From an uncultured Acidaminococcus sp. (GTDB lineage Bacteria; Bacillota; Negativicutes; Acidaminococcales; Acidaminococcaceae): DNA of 41,432 nucleotides. The stretch spans positions 1-41,432 of the forward strand of contig CADBQR010000100.1 in NCBI GenBank assembly GCA_902796945.1, read 5' to 3'. Position 1 is the stretch's first letter, and the number at the start of each line of letters is the position of its first letter. The notes beneath the pieces were generated by a model. It was not told the DNA's origin. It saw only the letters and a program-made list of their open reading frames with translations, and searched no databases. Of the stretch, positions 8,034 to 15,175 are shown one piece after another. The position numbers and the translations under genes are program-made.

Positions 8034-9530
8034 ATGTTATTCAATGATATTTTTGCCCAGCATCCCGCGGAACGGGAAGCCATCATCGACCAGGACCGTG
8101 TCGTTACGTATGGTGAGCTGAGGCAGATGGTAGACCGTTGGGCGGCCGCTTTTCAGCAATCAGGCGTGAAGCCGGGCGACCGGGTTGGTTTATTCAGCAA
8201 GAACTGCCTTGAATTTATCCTGACCTATTTTGCTGTGATTCGTGCCGGCGGTGTCGTTGTGCCCATCAATTTCCAGCTGGTTCCCCACGAGGTCGCTTAT
8301 ATTGTCCGTGATGCGGATATTCACCTTCTTGTGGCCAGGGAACCGCTCCCTATGGATGAAGCCCTGGAGGCAATCGGCTATAGCGGGCTGCGGCAGGTTA
8401 CCTTTGATGAAATGCATGCGATGCCTGAAACGCCTCTTGTGCCGGTGAACATGGAGCCCGGGACAAATTGCAGCATTATTTATACTTCCGGCACGACAGG
8501 ACGTCCCAAAGGCGCGATGCTGAGCCATAAGAACCTGTGTTCCAACGCAATGGATTTTTCCCGCATTGTGCCCTACAACGAAAAGGATACGGTCCTGTGC
8601 CTGCTCCCCATGTATCATTGCTATGCATGGACGGTTTGTGTTGTCAGCACACTTCTTCGCGGCGGGCGGATTGTCATTCAGTCCGTGTATAATTTCAAGA
8701 CCGCCATGCGTCTTGTAAAAAAGCATAAAGTGACTGTGTTTACCGGTGTCCCGGCCGTATTCCGCCTGCTGTGTGAAAGCCGGGACCTGGATTCGGTGGA
8801 ATCGGTCCGTTTCTTTATCAGCGGCGGGGCTCCTTTAGGCCTTGATCTGGGACGTACCTTTGCCCTGAAATATGGCCGCCCTGTCCTGGAGGGATATGGT
8901 CTTTCCGAAGCATCTCCTGTAGTTTCCTTCAATTACCCTGGTAAGATCCGGATCGGGTCAATCGGCGTGGCCATCCCGGAAGTGGACGTGAAGATTGTCG
9001 ACCCCGACGGGAAGGTATTGGAACGCTGTGAACGCGGGGAATTGCTGGCTAAGGGACCCAATGTCATGATGGGCTACCTGAACCACCCGGATGACACGAA
9101 AAAAACGATTGTAGATGGCTGGCTCCATACGGGTGACGTAGGTTATATCGATGAGGATGGATTTATTTTCCTGGTTGACCGCCTCAAGGACCTGATCATT
9201 TCCAGCGGTGAAAATGTCTATCCCCGCGAAATCGAAGAGGCTGCCTGTCAGTATGAAGGTGTTGCGGAAGCTGCTGTAATCGGTGTGCCTGATAAACTGC
9301 GTGGTGAGGCGATCTGTATCTATGTGGTTCCCAGGGAAGGGGCCCAGATCAATCTTAAGGCCCTGCGGCAATCCCTGATCGGGAAGATTGCCCCCTACAA
9401 AGTTCCCCGAGAATATTTTATCGTTGATGAAATGCCCAAGACCAATTTGGGGAAAATCCGGAAAAACATCCTGCGGGAGCGGACGATTGCCATCCTTTCA
9501 GAGGATAAGCTTGCCGGGAGGCCATTATGA
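8034..9530 (+). CDS. Fatty acid/acyl-CoA ligase (AMP-binding family)
   Basis: The start at 8034 follows AGGAGGG by five bases; the open frame extends further upstream but has no comparable site. 498 residues with the complete ANL-superfamily signature: the P-loop YTSGTTGRPKGAMLSHKN near 155-172, GYGLSEASP near 285, the hinge region GWLHTGDVGYIDEDG and DRLKDLIISSGENVYPREIE near 385-405, and the C-terminal catalytic lysine in TNLGKIRKN. It activates a carboxylic acid to the acyl-adenylate and then acyl-CoA. Length and motifs resemble medium/long-chain fatty acid ligases. It overlaps the following lipoprotein gene by ATGA, so the two are translationally coupled. Confidence 0.92.
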   Translation: MLFNDIFAQHPAEREAIIDQDRVVTYGELRQMVDRWAAAFQQSGVKPGDRVGLFSKNCLEFILTYFAVIRAGGVVVPINFQLVPHEVAYIVRDADIHLLVAREPLPMDEALEAIGYSGLRQVTFDEMHAMPETPLVPVNMEPGTNCSIIYTSGTTGRPKGAMLSHKNLCSNAMDFSRIVPYNEKDTVLCLLPMYHCYAWTVCVVSTLLRGGRIVIQSVYNFKTAMRLVKKHKVTVFTGVPAVFRLLCESRDLDSVESVRFFISGGAPLGLDLGRTFALKYGRPVLEGYGLSEASPVVSFNYPGKIRIGSIGVAIPEVDVKIVDPDGKVLERCERGELLAKGPNVMMGYLNHPDDTKKTIVDGWLHTGDVGYIDEDGFIFLVDRLKDLIISSGENVYPREIEEAACQYEGVAEAAVIGVPDKLRGEAICIYVVPREGAQINLKALRQSLIGKIAPYKVPREYFIVDEMPKTNLGKIRKNILRERTIAILSEDKLAGRPL

Positions 9531-10450
9531 AAAAACTTTTTGCTGCGCTTTGTGTGGTCCTGACCTGCCTTGTCAGTGGCTGCGCCAAAGGTGAAATTAC
9601 CCTTGAAGTGACCCGTCTGGGTGCGGCAGACTTGAGCTGCCGGCTGACGACGCTGCCCGTATTACAGCCGACGGCGACTGCGTTTGAGGACGATTTCCGG
9701 AATGATGGTTATTCGGTCCAGAAAGTGGATGACGGGGATTACAAGGGCTTTATCGCCCGGAAACACTACAATCAGCTGAAAGATATCAAGGATTCCAAGG
9801 TACTCCGCACTTTTGATTTCCATACCTGGGAAAAGTCTGCCCAGGGGGCCGTCGGAGAATCCGGAGGCTCAGCAGGCCCTTCCGGTGGGGTATCCCTGCC
9901 TGAGGAACGGCATCAGCCGATTGTTACAATGCACAGCGGTTTGCTCTTTGATACCATCAATGTCAATACGACAGTTCCTTTGACTCCGAAGGAGCCCATC
10001 AAGAATAAACAGGTTGAAGCCATCATGAAAGATATCATGGGCCGCATTGACCTGCGTTTTGTCCTGAAACTGCCAACTTCTGTTGATTCGACGAATGCCC
10101 ATCATGTCAGTGACGATGGAACGATCCTGATGTGGAAACTTCCTTTGGGAGAAGCCACTCCCCTGGAGGCGACCGTCACTTACCTGAACCCCATGAAAGC
10201 AGCAGGCTGGGCCGTATTCTTTATTGTCATTGGCGGTGTCGGATGTGCGTATGTCCGGAAATTGCGCCGCCAGAAGGCACTGGCCCAGTGGGAAAGGGAA
10301 CAGGCCGAAAGTGACCATATCCTGCCGCTGCCAGAAGAATCCGTTCAGACTTCCGAGTCAAGTAATGAAAAATCAAAGAAAGATCACTCGAATGTTCCTT
10401 CCGAAACATCGGATAATCACGAATGTTCAGGCGATAATAAGAAGAAATAG
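9527..10450 (+). CDS. Membrane-anchored lipoprotein (DUF3153/LppM-like)
   Basis: 307 residues beginning with a lipoprotein signal peptide, lipobox LVSGC with Cys19. The outer domain (about 20-215) is predicted beta-rich and resembles DUF3153/LppM-like lipoproteins; it contains a Gly/Ser-rich insert near 110-125. A membrane segment (AAGWAVFFIVIGGVGCAYV, about 225-243) is followed by a basic, then Ser/Glu-rich cytoplasmic tail. Two membrane attachments (lipid plus helix) with a cytoplasmic tail is the layout seen in LppM-type proteins. It overlaps the acyl-CoA ligase by four bases. The function is unknown; a link to lipid handling is inferred only from that coupling. Confidence 0.75.
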   Translation: MKKLFAALCVVLTCLVSGCAKGEITLEVTRLGAADLSCRLTTLPVLQPTATAFEDDFRNDGYSVQKVDDGDYKGFIARKHYNQLKDIKDSKVLRTFDFHTWEKSAQGAVGESGGSAGPSGGVSLPEERHQPIVTMHSGLLFDTINVNTTVPLTPKEPIKNKQVEAIMKDIMGRIDLRFVLKLPTSVDSTNAHHVSDDGTILMWKLPLGEATPLEATVTYLNPMKAAGWAVFFIVIGGVGCAYVRKLRRQKALAQWEREQAESDHILPLPEESVQTSESSNEKSKKDHSNVPSETSDNHECSGDNKKK

Positions 10451-10457
10451 AGGCGTT

Positions 10458-10486
10458 TTGCAGACTCGGTAAAATCATGTTAAAAT
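10458..10486 (+). promoter_or_regulatory. Promoter of the DUF190 gene
   Basis: TTGCAG, 17-base spacer, TAAAAT, ending 33 bases before the start codon. Confidence 0.7.
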
Positions 10487-10519
10487 AGAGTGAAGGGAAA
10501 AAAGGACGGAGGGATCAAC

Positions 10520-10918
10520 ATGGCCACTGAATTTTTGGAACTTAAAAAGCTCACTATCTACGTCGGGGAAGATTTCTTCTGTGGTGACAGGCCTTTTTAC
10601 AAGGTCATGCTGGATGTTGCGGCCAAGTATAAATTGGCGGGCTGTACTGTATTTCGCGGCCTGCAGGGATACGGCAGCCGGGTCCGCGGCCGGGAAAGGC
10701 GAATGCTCATCAGCGTGTCCGATGCCATTAATCTTCCGGTCATTATTACTGCTATCGATACGGCCGATCAGATTGAACGGGTGATGCCTTTCCTTGAAAA
10801 AAACCTGACCCATGGTGTTGCTACCGTTGATGATGTCAAGATGTTGGCAACGGAGTTCGTGAAAAACCGTTTCAACAAGGCCGTGGAGGAAAGAGAAAAT
10901 CCTGCCTTACGGGAGTAA
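10520..10918 (+). CDS. DUF190 family (PII-like) protein
   Basis: 132 residues; the ATG at 10520 is preceded by GGAGGG with a seven-base gap. The DUF190 pattern is clear: LTIYVGEDFFCGDRPFYKVML, GCTVFRGLQGYGSRV and the SVSDAINLPVIITAIDTADQI stretch. Family members have a ferredoxin-like fold similar to PII signalling proteins and are often encoded near the fluoride exporter FluC (CrcB), but no fluC is visible here. It has its own promoter and terminator, so it is a single-gene unit. A small ligand-sensing role is plausible; none is shown. Confidence 0.88.
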   Translation: MATEFLELKKLTIYVGEDFFCGDRPFYKVMLDVAAKYKLAGCTVFRGLQGYGSRVRGRERRMLISVSDAINLPVIITAIDTADQIERVMPFLEKNLTHGVATVDDVKMLATEFVKNRFNKAVEERENPALRE

Positions 10919-10931
10919 TCGGCAGGGAAAC

Positions 10932-10967
10932 AGAAGCTGGTGCGGGGTGCCCGGCTTCTTTTTTTTG
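10932..10967 (+). terminator. Terminator after DUF190
   Basis: AGAAGCTGG pairs with CCGGCTTCT (one T-G pair) and is followed by eight T residues. Confidence 0.85.
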
Positions 10968-11211
10968 TCTTTTATCTGGCACAGGAATGCATTCTGTAAT
11001 TTCATTCGGACCGGATTGGCCAGCTGGTTGATGATTTCCCTACAGGGAAAGCGGCATCAGGAAAACAATCCGGAAAGCGCCAGGGAATGACCGCCTCCCT
11101 GAGGCGAGGCCATGTCGCGGAACCTGTAATTTTGCGTTGTCAAGTTTTTTTTTCAGAAGCAGGGAATTCAGTACTAAAAAGAGAACATGGTATCTGTTTT
11201 CATTAAAATAA
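10968..11211. other. Intergenic stretch without a recognisable gene
   Basis: No open frame here has a ribosome site or family resemblance. The only structure I see is a short CGCCTC/GAGGCG hairpin near 11091-11108 and a T9 run near 11145. Confidence 0.5.
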
Positions 11212-11234
11212 CGAACATATTTTCGCAAAAACTA

Positions 11235-11263
11235 TTGATAAGTTGATTTTGTCGTGATATGAT
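11235..11263 (+). promoter_or_regulatory. Promoter of the YneA-like gene
   Basis: TTGATA and TATGAT with a 17-base spacer, a near-consensus housekeeping promoter placed just before the LexA-type box. Confidence 0.8.
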
Positions 11264-11272
11264 ACAGGCAAT

Positions 11273-11286
11273 CGAACAAAAGTTCG
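11273..11286. promoter_or_regulatory. LexA/DinR-type SOS box
   Basis: The sequence CGAAC-AAAA-GTTCG is a perfect inverted repeat with the GAAC-N4-GTTC core of the Bacillus DinR/LexA site. It starts about 10 bases after the -10 element, covering the expected transcription start region. A second, imperfect copy, CGAAC-ATAT-TTTCG, lies at 11212-11225 just upstream of the -35 element. Confidence 0.75.
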
Positions 11287-11305
11287 GAAAAAGGAGTGAA
11301 TAAAA

Positions 11306-11596
11306 ATGAAACGGATGCTAGGTCTTTTGCTGATTGCCTTACTGGGAATTTCCTGCTATGGGGTTCTTTCCATGGAAGCAGTGCCGGCTTATTTTCATAA
11401 ACAAACAGTTACGGTTTATACGGGAGACAGTCTTTGGAGCATTGCCAGCCGCTTTACCGGGGAAGACGAAGATGTCCGCGCTGTAATTGATCGGATTTCC
11501 AGGGAAAACCATCTGGGACCCAATGATGTCCTGCAGCCGGGTCAGAAACTTTTGGTTCCCGTGAAAACGACGGAAGCCCGCCTTGCTTCACGGTGA
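11306..11596 (+). CDS. YneA-like LysM protein, probable SOS cell-division inhibitor
   Basis: 96 residues: an N-terminal membrane segment or signal anchor (about 5-25), then one LysM domain (about 34-88) with the VTVYTGDSLWSIASRF start and LQPGQKLLVPV end. This size and order match Bacillus YneA, which blocks septation during the SOS response while tethered to the membrane and bound to peptidoglycan. A LexA-type box sits on its promoter. AAGGAG lies nine bases before the ATG. In Bacillus yneA is divergent from lexA; no lexA is next to it here. The family call is good; the division-inhibitor role is inferred from architecture plus the operator. Confidence 0.8.
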   Translation: MKRMLGLLLIALLGISCYGVLSMEAVPAYFHKQTVTVYTGDSLWSIASRFTGEDEDVRAVIDRISRENHLGPNDVLQPGQKLLVPVKTTEARLASR

Positions 11597-11664
11597 GCCA
11601 GATCGTCCGGAAAAGTGCGCGGAATGCCCTTTGTTGGATTCGGTCGGTTTTTTACTTTGATCAT

Positions 11665-11695
11665 GCGCTGCCACCGCCTGTGACAGCGCTTTTTT
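11665..11695 (+). terminator. Terminator after the YneA-like gene
   Basis: GCGCTG pairs with CAGCGC around a 13-base loop and is followed by a TTTTTT run. Confidence 0.75.
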
Positions 11696-11758
11696 ATGTC
11701 CTGCTTTCTGCCTGATCCTGTACTGTTGCCGATTTGTCACAATTTTTAAAATGGTATG

Positions 11759-11767
11759 TGATATAAT
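11759..11767 (+). promoter_or_regulatory. Extended -10 promoter element
   Basis: TGA-TATAAT forms an extended -10 box 59 bases before the start codon at 11827. No good -35 is seen at 17 bases. Confidence 0.55.
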
Positions 11768-11826
11768 GACAAAAAGACAATTTTTTCCATGGAACCAGGA
11801 AAGAAACAATAGGAGGGATTCCAACG

Positions 11827-13152
11827 ATGGAAGATACTCATGATGAAAAAGAAAGGGAAGTAAAACAAGAAGCCGAGGAAACCGCAGCAGCCGAGGCCCG
11901 TCCGATGGATGATGCGGATCAGGAGGCCGTTGGAAAAGAAGTTGCCGAAGTGACTGATTCCGTCGATATTGAAAAAGAAGCCGAGTATATCTGCCGCTGG
12001 GGCGCTGCCAGAGCCAGCGTCATTGTCATGACTCCGTTTTTGGGGTCCCTGGCCCTGATGGCCAATGAAGTCTATATGATTACCCGTCTCAGTGATTTAC
12101 GGGGGATTGAACTGCAAACCGGTGCCATTGCCGGATTGATTGGATCCCTGGGAGCTTCCTTTGTAGGCCAGACCATCTTTACCATTATTCCTTTCCCGCC
12201 CCTGCAGGTCCCGATGGGTGTTGCGATTACCTATGCGGTCGGCAAGGCTGCTGATGCATGGCTGAAGGCCGGACAGCCAAAGGATATGGCTCATATCAGG
12301 GAAATCTTTGAGGCAGCCAGGAAGGAGGGAATGGCACGCTTCAAGGAATTCAGGGATGATCCGACCCGGAATATTCCTTTGGGAGATGAAACAAAGGAAA
12401 GGATGCGTGCCAAGGCAGAACCTATTTTCAATAAGCTGAAGACTTCTGCTGATGAAGCGGCCAATAAGATGACGGCCGCCATGGAAGATTTGAAAAACAG
12501 CAAGGAAGGCCCAAAGGGGAAAGTGGCTTCTGTCATGACCAATGTCAGTGAAATGGCGGATAATGTGAATGTCTTCCTCCAGCCTTATAAGGAAATGGCA
12601 ACCCGCTGGATTTCCCTTCAGACCTGGGACCAGCTGCGCAGCGGTTCCCTTGTTGTTCCGTACGTTGATTTGTCAAAAGGCATCGGAGAAGCCCTGAAGG
12701 ACAGTGATTTTACGCTGACTGGCTGTCACAGCGCGGGTGAAAATCTCCTGGAGCTGACGGTGGAGCATGAAAAATATGGTTCCATTACGGCCGATATTGG
12801 CATCGAGGCCTTTGCGTTGAACAATACAGCTTCCTACGGACGTTTCCGGATCCATGATTTTGCCATTGCAGACAATAAGCTTGGCGAATTGGTGGTCAAG
12901 GTGCTGGGAACCCGGATCATTATGTCCCTTGTCAACGCGGTCTTCAATATGAAGACGGTCAGTCGGGATGACCTGGTCTGCACGTACAGTGAAAATACAT
13001 TGACTGTGGACTTTACGGAAGTTATTAAGAAGAGCAAGGTATCACAATACAAAATTAAGGACAGAAATCTTTTCGATATTGTTCATCTTACGGCACTTGT
13101 TCCTGAATCGAATGGACTTAAAGTATGCAGTAAGTGGACATTACCGAAATGA
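11827..13152 (+). CDS. Membrane-associated protein of unknown function (DUF697-like hydrophobic region)
   Basis: 441 residues; AGGAGGG lies eight bases before the ATG. The first 50 residues are acidic and low in complexity. Residues about 55-145 contain a hydrophobic unit (RWGAARASVIVMTPFLGSLA, a second stretch near 98-112, a third near 118-140) resembling the DUF697/YcjF-type regions associated with GTPases. The next part (about 150-255) is charged and helical with Ala/Lys/Glu periodicity, possibly coiled coil. The last 180 residues look like a soluble alpha/beta domain I do not recognise. It is monocistronic, with its own promoter and terminator and no GTPase partner nearby. No function is claimed. 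Confidence 0.65.
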   Translation: MEDTHDEKEREVKQEAEETAAAEARPMDDADQEAVGKEVAEVTDSVDIEKEAEYICRWGAARASVIVMTPFLGSLALMANEVYMITRLSDLRGIELQTGAIAGLIGSLGASFVGQTIFTIIPFPPLQVPMGVAITYAVGKAADAWLKAGQPKDMAHIREIFEAARKEGMARFKEFRDDPTRNIPLGDETKERMRAKAEPIFNKLKTSADEAANKMTAAMEDLKNSKEGPKGKVASVMTNVSEMADNVNVFLQPYKEMATRWISLQTWDQLRSGSLVVPYVDLSKGIGEALKDSDFTLTGCHSAGENLLELTVEHEKYGSITADIGIEAFALNNTASYGRFRIHDFAIADNKLGELVVKVLGTRIIMSLVNAVFNMKTVSRDDLVCTYSENTLTVDFTEVIKKSKVSQYKIKDRNLFDIVHLTALVPESNGLKVCSKWTLPK

Positions 13153-13161
13153 TGAAAATGT

Positions 13162-13199
13162 AAAAAACGCGGGAAATCATTTGATTTCCCGCGTTTTTT
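13162..13199 (+). terminator. Strong terminator after the DUF697-like gene
   Basis: An 18-bp perfect inverted repeat (AACGCGGGAAATCA core) with a two-base centre and T6 at the end; the A/T symmetry makes it bidirectional. Confidence 0.9.
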
Positions 13200-13302
13200 C
13201 AACTTTTTAAAGGTATTTTTTCATCTCTGTAATGTATTGTTCCAATGAGACGGTTTTTCAGAAAGTTGTAAAATCATTATAGATTTTATGAAACAAAGAT
13301 AC

Positions 13303-13308
13303 TATAAT
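13303..13308 (+). promoter_or_regulatory. -10 element of the cstA promoter
   Basis: TATAAT lies 48 bases before the cstA start. No strong -35 is visible at 17 bases, suggesting that an activator helps. Confidence 0.5.
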
Positions 13309-13324
13309 AAAACTGTAAAAAATT

Positions 13325-13340
13325 TGCGAAAATGTTCGCA
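13325..13340. promoter_or_regulatory. Palindrome in the cstA 5' region (possible operator)
   Basis: TGCGAA-AATG-TTCGCA is a perfect inverted repeat between the -10 box and the ribosome site, at about +10 to +25. It could be a repressor operator or a small mRNA hairpin. Confidence 0.5.
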
Positions 13341-13356
13341 GAAGGGGGTTTAAGTA

Positions 13357-14799
13357 ATGATTAGCTTTTTTGTGTGTCTTGCAATCTTAATCCTTGGCTA
13401 TTTCATTTACGGCGGTTATGTCGAAAGTTGTTTCCGTCCTCCTATCGATGACAGAAAAACTCCGGCATACAGACTGGAAGATGGCGTTGACTATGTCCCG
13501 ATGGACACGCCGCGCGTTTTCCTGATTCAGCTGCTGAATATCGCAGGCCTGGGTCCTATTTTTGGTGCCCTGCAGGGTGCTTTGTGGGGACCTGCGGTAT
13601 TCCTGTGGATTACCTTCGGTACGGTTTTTGCCGGCGGTGTCCATGATTTTATTTCCGGTTTGCTGAGCGAACGGAATGATGGTGCTTCCATTTCCGAAAT
13701 CGTAGGCAAATACCTTGGCCCGATGATGAAGAGCGTCATGCGTGGCTTCTCCGTTGTCCTGCTGATTCTCGTCGGTGTTGCCTTTACGACGGGCCCTGCC
13801 GGTCTGCTGACGAAGATCACCACCCAGAGCTACCAGTTCTGGCTGGTTGTCCTGCTGATCTATTATTTCGTCGCTACGTTCCTGCCGATTGATAAACTCA
13901 TTGGCAGACTGTACCCGTTCTTTGGCTTCTGCCTGATTTTTATGGCCGTTGGCGTTGCTGCCATGCTTTTTGCCCATGGCTACAATATTCCTGAAATTTC
14001 CTTCACCAATATGCATCCGAAAGGAACCCCGATCTGGCCGATTATGTTCATCACGGTTGCCTGCGGTGCTATTTCCGGCTTCCATTCCACCCAGTCCCCT
14101 CTGATGGCTCGCTGCATCAAGAGTGAACGGGAATGCCACAAGATTTTCTATGGTGCCATGGTCTGCGAAGGCATTATTGCCCTGATCTGGGCTGCAGCCG
14201 GCTGCACTGTTTTCGATGGAACGGCTGGACTGCAAGGTGCCCTGGCTGAATACAAAGGCGCTGGCGGCGTCGTTTATGAGATCTGCAAACGCCTGATGGG
14301 TACGGTTGGTACGATCATCGCCATGATTGGTGTTATTGCCTGCCCGGTATCTTCTGCTGATACGGCATTCCGGAGTGCCCGTTACACGATTTGCGACTGG
14401 TTCAAGATTGACCAGCATACCATTGCCAGCCGCCTGAAACTCTCCATTCCTATCATTCTGATCGGCGGTGCACTGACGCAGGTCGATGTAGGAATCCTGT
14501 GGAGATATTTCTCCTGGACCAACCAGACCCTGGCCATGTTCGTGCTTTGGACCGGTGCCATGTACCTGCTGGCCAACAAGGGTAACTATTGGATTGCCCT
14601 GATCCCGGGTACCTTTATGAGTGCTGTTTCCTGCACTTATATCCTGATGGCGAAAAAGGAAGGCCTTGGCCTTGATCCTTCTATTGCTTATCCTGCTGGT
14701 ATCGCTGTTGCTATCGTTGCCAACATTCTTTTCTGGAAACGTGCAAAGAAAGTTGAAAAGGGCGAACTGGACCTGGCGGATAAACCGGTTGAAGGCTAA
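13357..14799 (+). CDS. cstA: Carbon starvation protein CstA, short form (peptide/pyruvate transporter family)
   Basis: 480 residues with about twelve membrane helices; CstA of E. coli is about 700, and this shorter form is common in anaerobic Firmicutes. Characteristic pieces are YGGYVESCF and DRKTPAYRLEDGVDYVPM at the N-terminus, FGALQGALWGP, GGVHDFISGLLSERNDG, and GFHSTQSPLMARCIKSE. CstA/BtsT proteins take up peptides or pyruvate when carbon is limiting. The ATG at 13357 follows AGGGGG. It is a single-gene unit with a palindrome over its 5' region and a strong terminator. Substrate is inferred from the family only. Confidence 0.93.
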   Translation: MISFFVCLAILILGYFIYGGYVESCFRPPIDDRKTPAYRLEDGVDYVPMDTPRVFLIQLLNIAGLGPIFGALQGALWGPAVFLWITFGTVFAGGVHDFISGLLSERNDGASISEIVGKYLGPMMKSVMRGFSVVLLILVGVAFTTGPAGLLTKITTQSYQFWLVVLLIYYFVATFLPIDKLIGRLYPFFGFCLIFMAVGVAAMLFAHGYNIPEISFTNMHPKGTPIWPIMFITVACGAISGFHSTQSPLMARCIKSERECHKIFYGAMVCEGIIALIWAAAGCTVFDGTAGLQGALAEYKGAGGVVYEICKRLMGTVGTIIAMIGVIACPVSSADTAFRSARYTICDWFKIDQHTIASRLKLSIPIILIGGALTQVDVGILWRYFSWTNQTLAMFVLWTGAMYLLANKGNYWIALIPGTFMSAVSCTYILMAKKEGLGLDPSIAYPAGIAVAIVANILFWKRAKKVEKGELDLADKPVEG

Positions 14800-14815
14800 T
14801 TGAAAAGATACAAAA

Positions 14816-14853
14816 AGAAGCTGTTGCGGTAAAATGCGGCAGCTTCTTTTTTT
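14816..14853 (+). terminator. Terminator after cstA
   Basis: AGAAGCTGTTGC pairs with GCGGCAGCTTCT (two T-G pairs), followed by T7. Confidence 0.88.
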
Positions 14854-15065
14854 GTCCTTCTAGAGGGTTCGTGGGACAGGAAGGATCTTAGGTTCCAGCT
14901 GATTTTTTGTGTGAAAACAGGGCAGAGAGACCGTTTGAGCAGGGCTTGCCGGTCAATTTGAGCATAAAAGAAAATGCATATAGTTTAAAAACAGGACAAT
15001 TTTTGTAAAAGTGTTTACAACAATATGAAAGTTTTTAGAAAAACAAAAAATATGTAAAAAATCTC
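14854..15065. other. Intergenic stretch, A/T-rich towards its right end
   Basis: No gene or clear structure is seen. The A/T-rich right half leads into the promoter of the FAD-linked dehydrogenase. Confidence 0.5.
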
Positions 15066-15093
15066 TTTACAAATCGAAAAAAAGTGGTATAGT
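15066..15093 (+). promoter_or_regulatory. Promoter of the FAD-linked dehydrogenase gene
   Basis: TTTACA and TATAGT with a 16-base spacer. A short palindrome, TGTATACA (15119-15126), lies about 20 bases downstream of the expected start and resembles GntR-type half-sites. Confidence 0.55.
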
Positions 15094-15175
15094 AGTGGAC
15101 ATCTTGAACGCTGTATCCTGTATACAACATCAAGCCAACTTTACAACCAATTTTTAAGAGAGAGGGAGATTGGAA

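Noticed and set aside
11040-11228. 62-codon minus-strand frame divergent from the YneA-like gene (candidate lexA remnant)
   Set aside because: Its translation has no LexA features and no plausible start; it was considered because lexA is divergent from yneA in Bacillus.
15119-15126. TGTATACA as a GntR/LldR operator for the FAD-linked dehydrogenase
   Set aside because: An eight-base palindrome in A/T-rich DNA is too common to call, and no regulator gene is adjacent.
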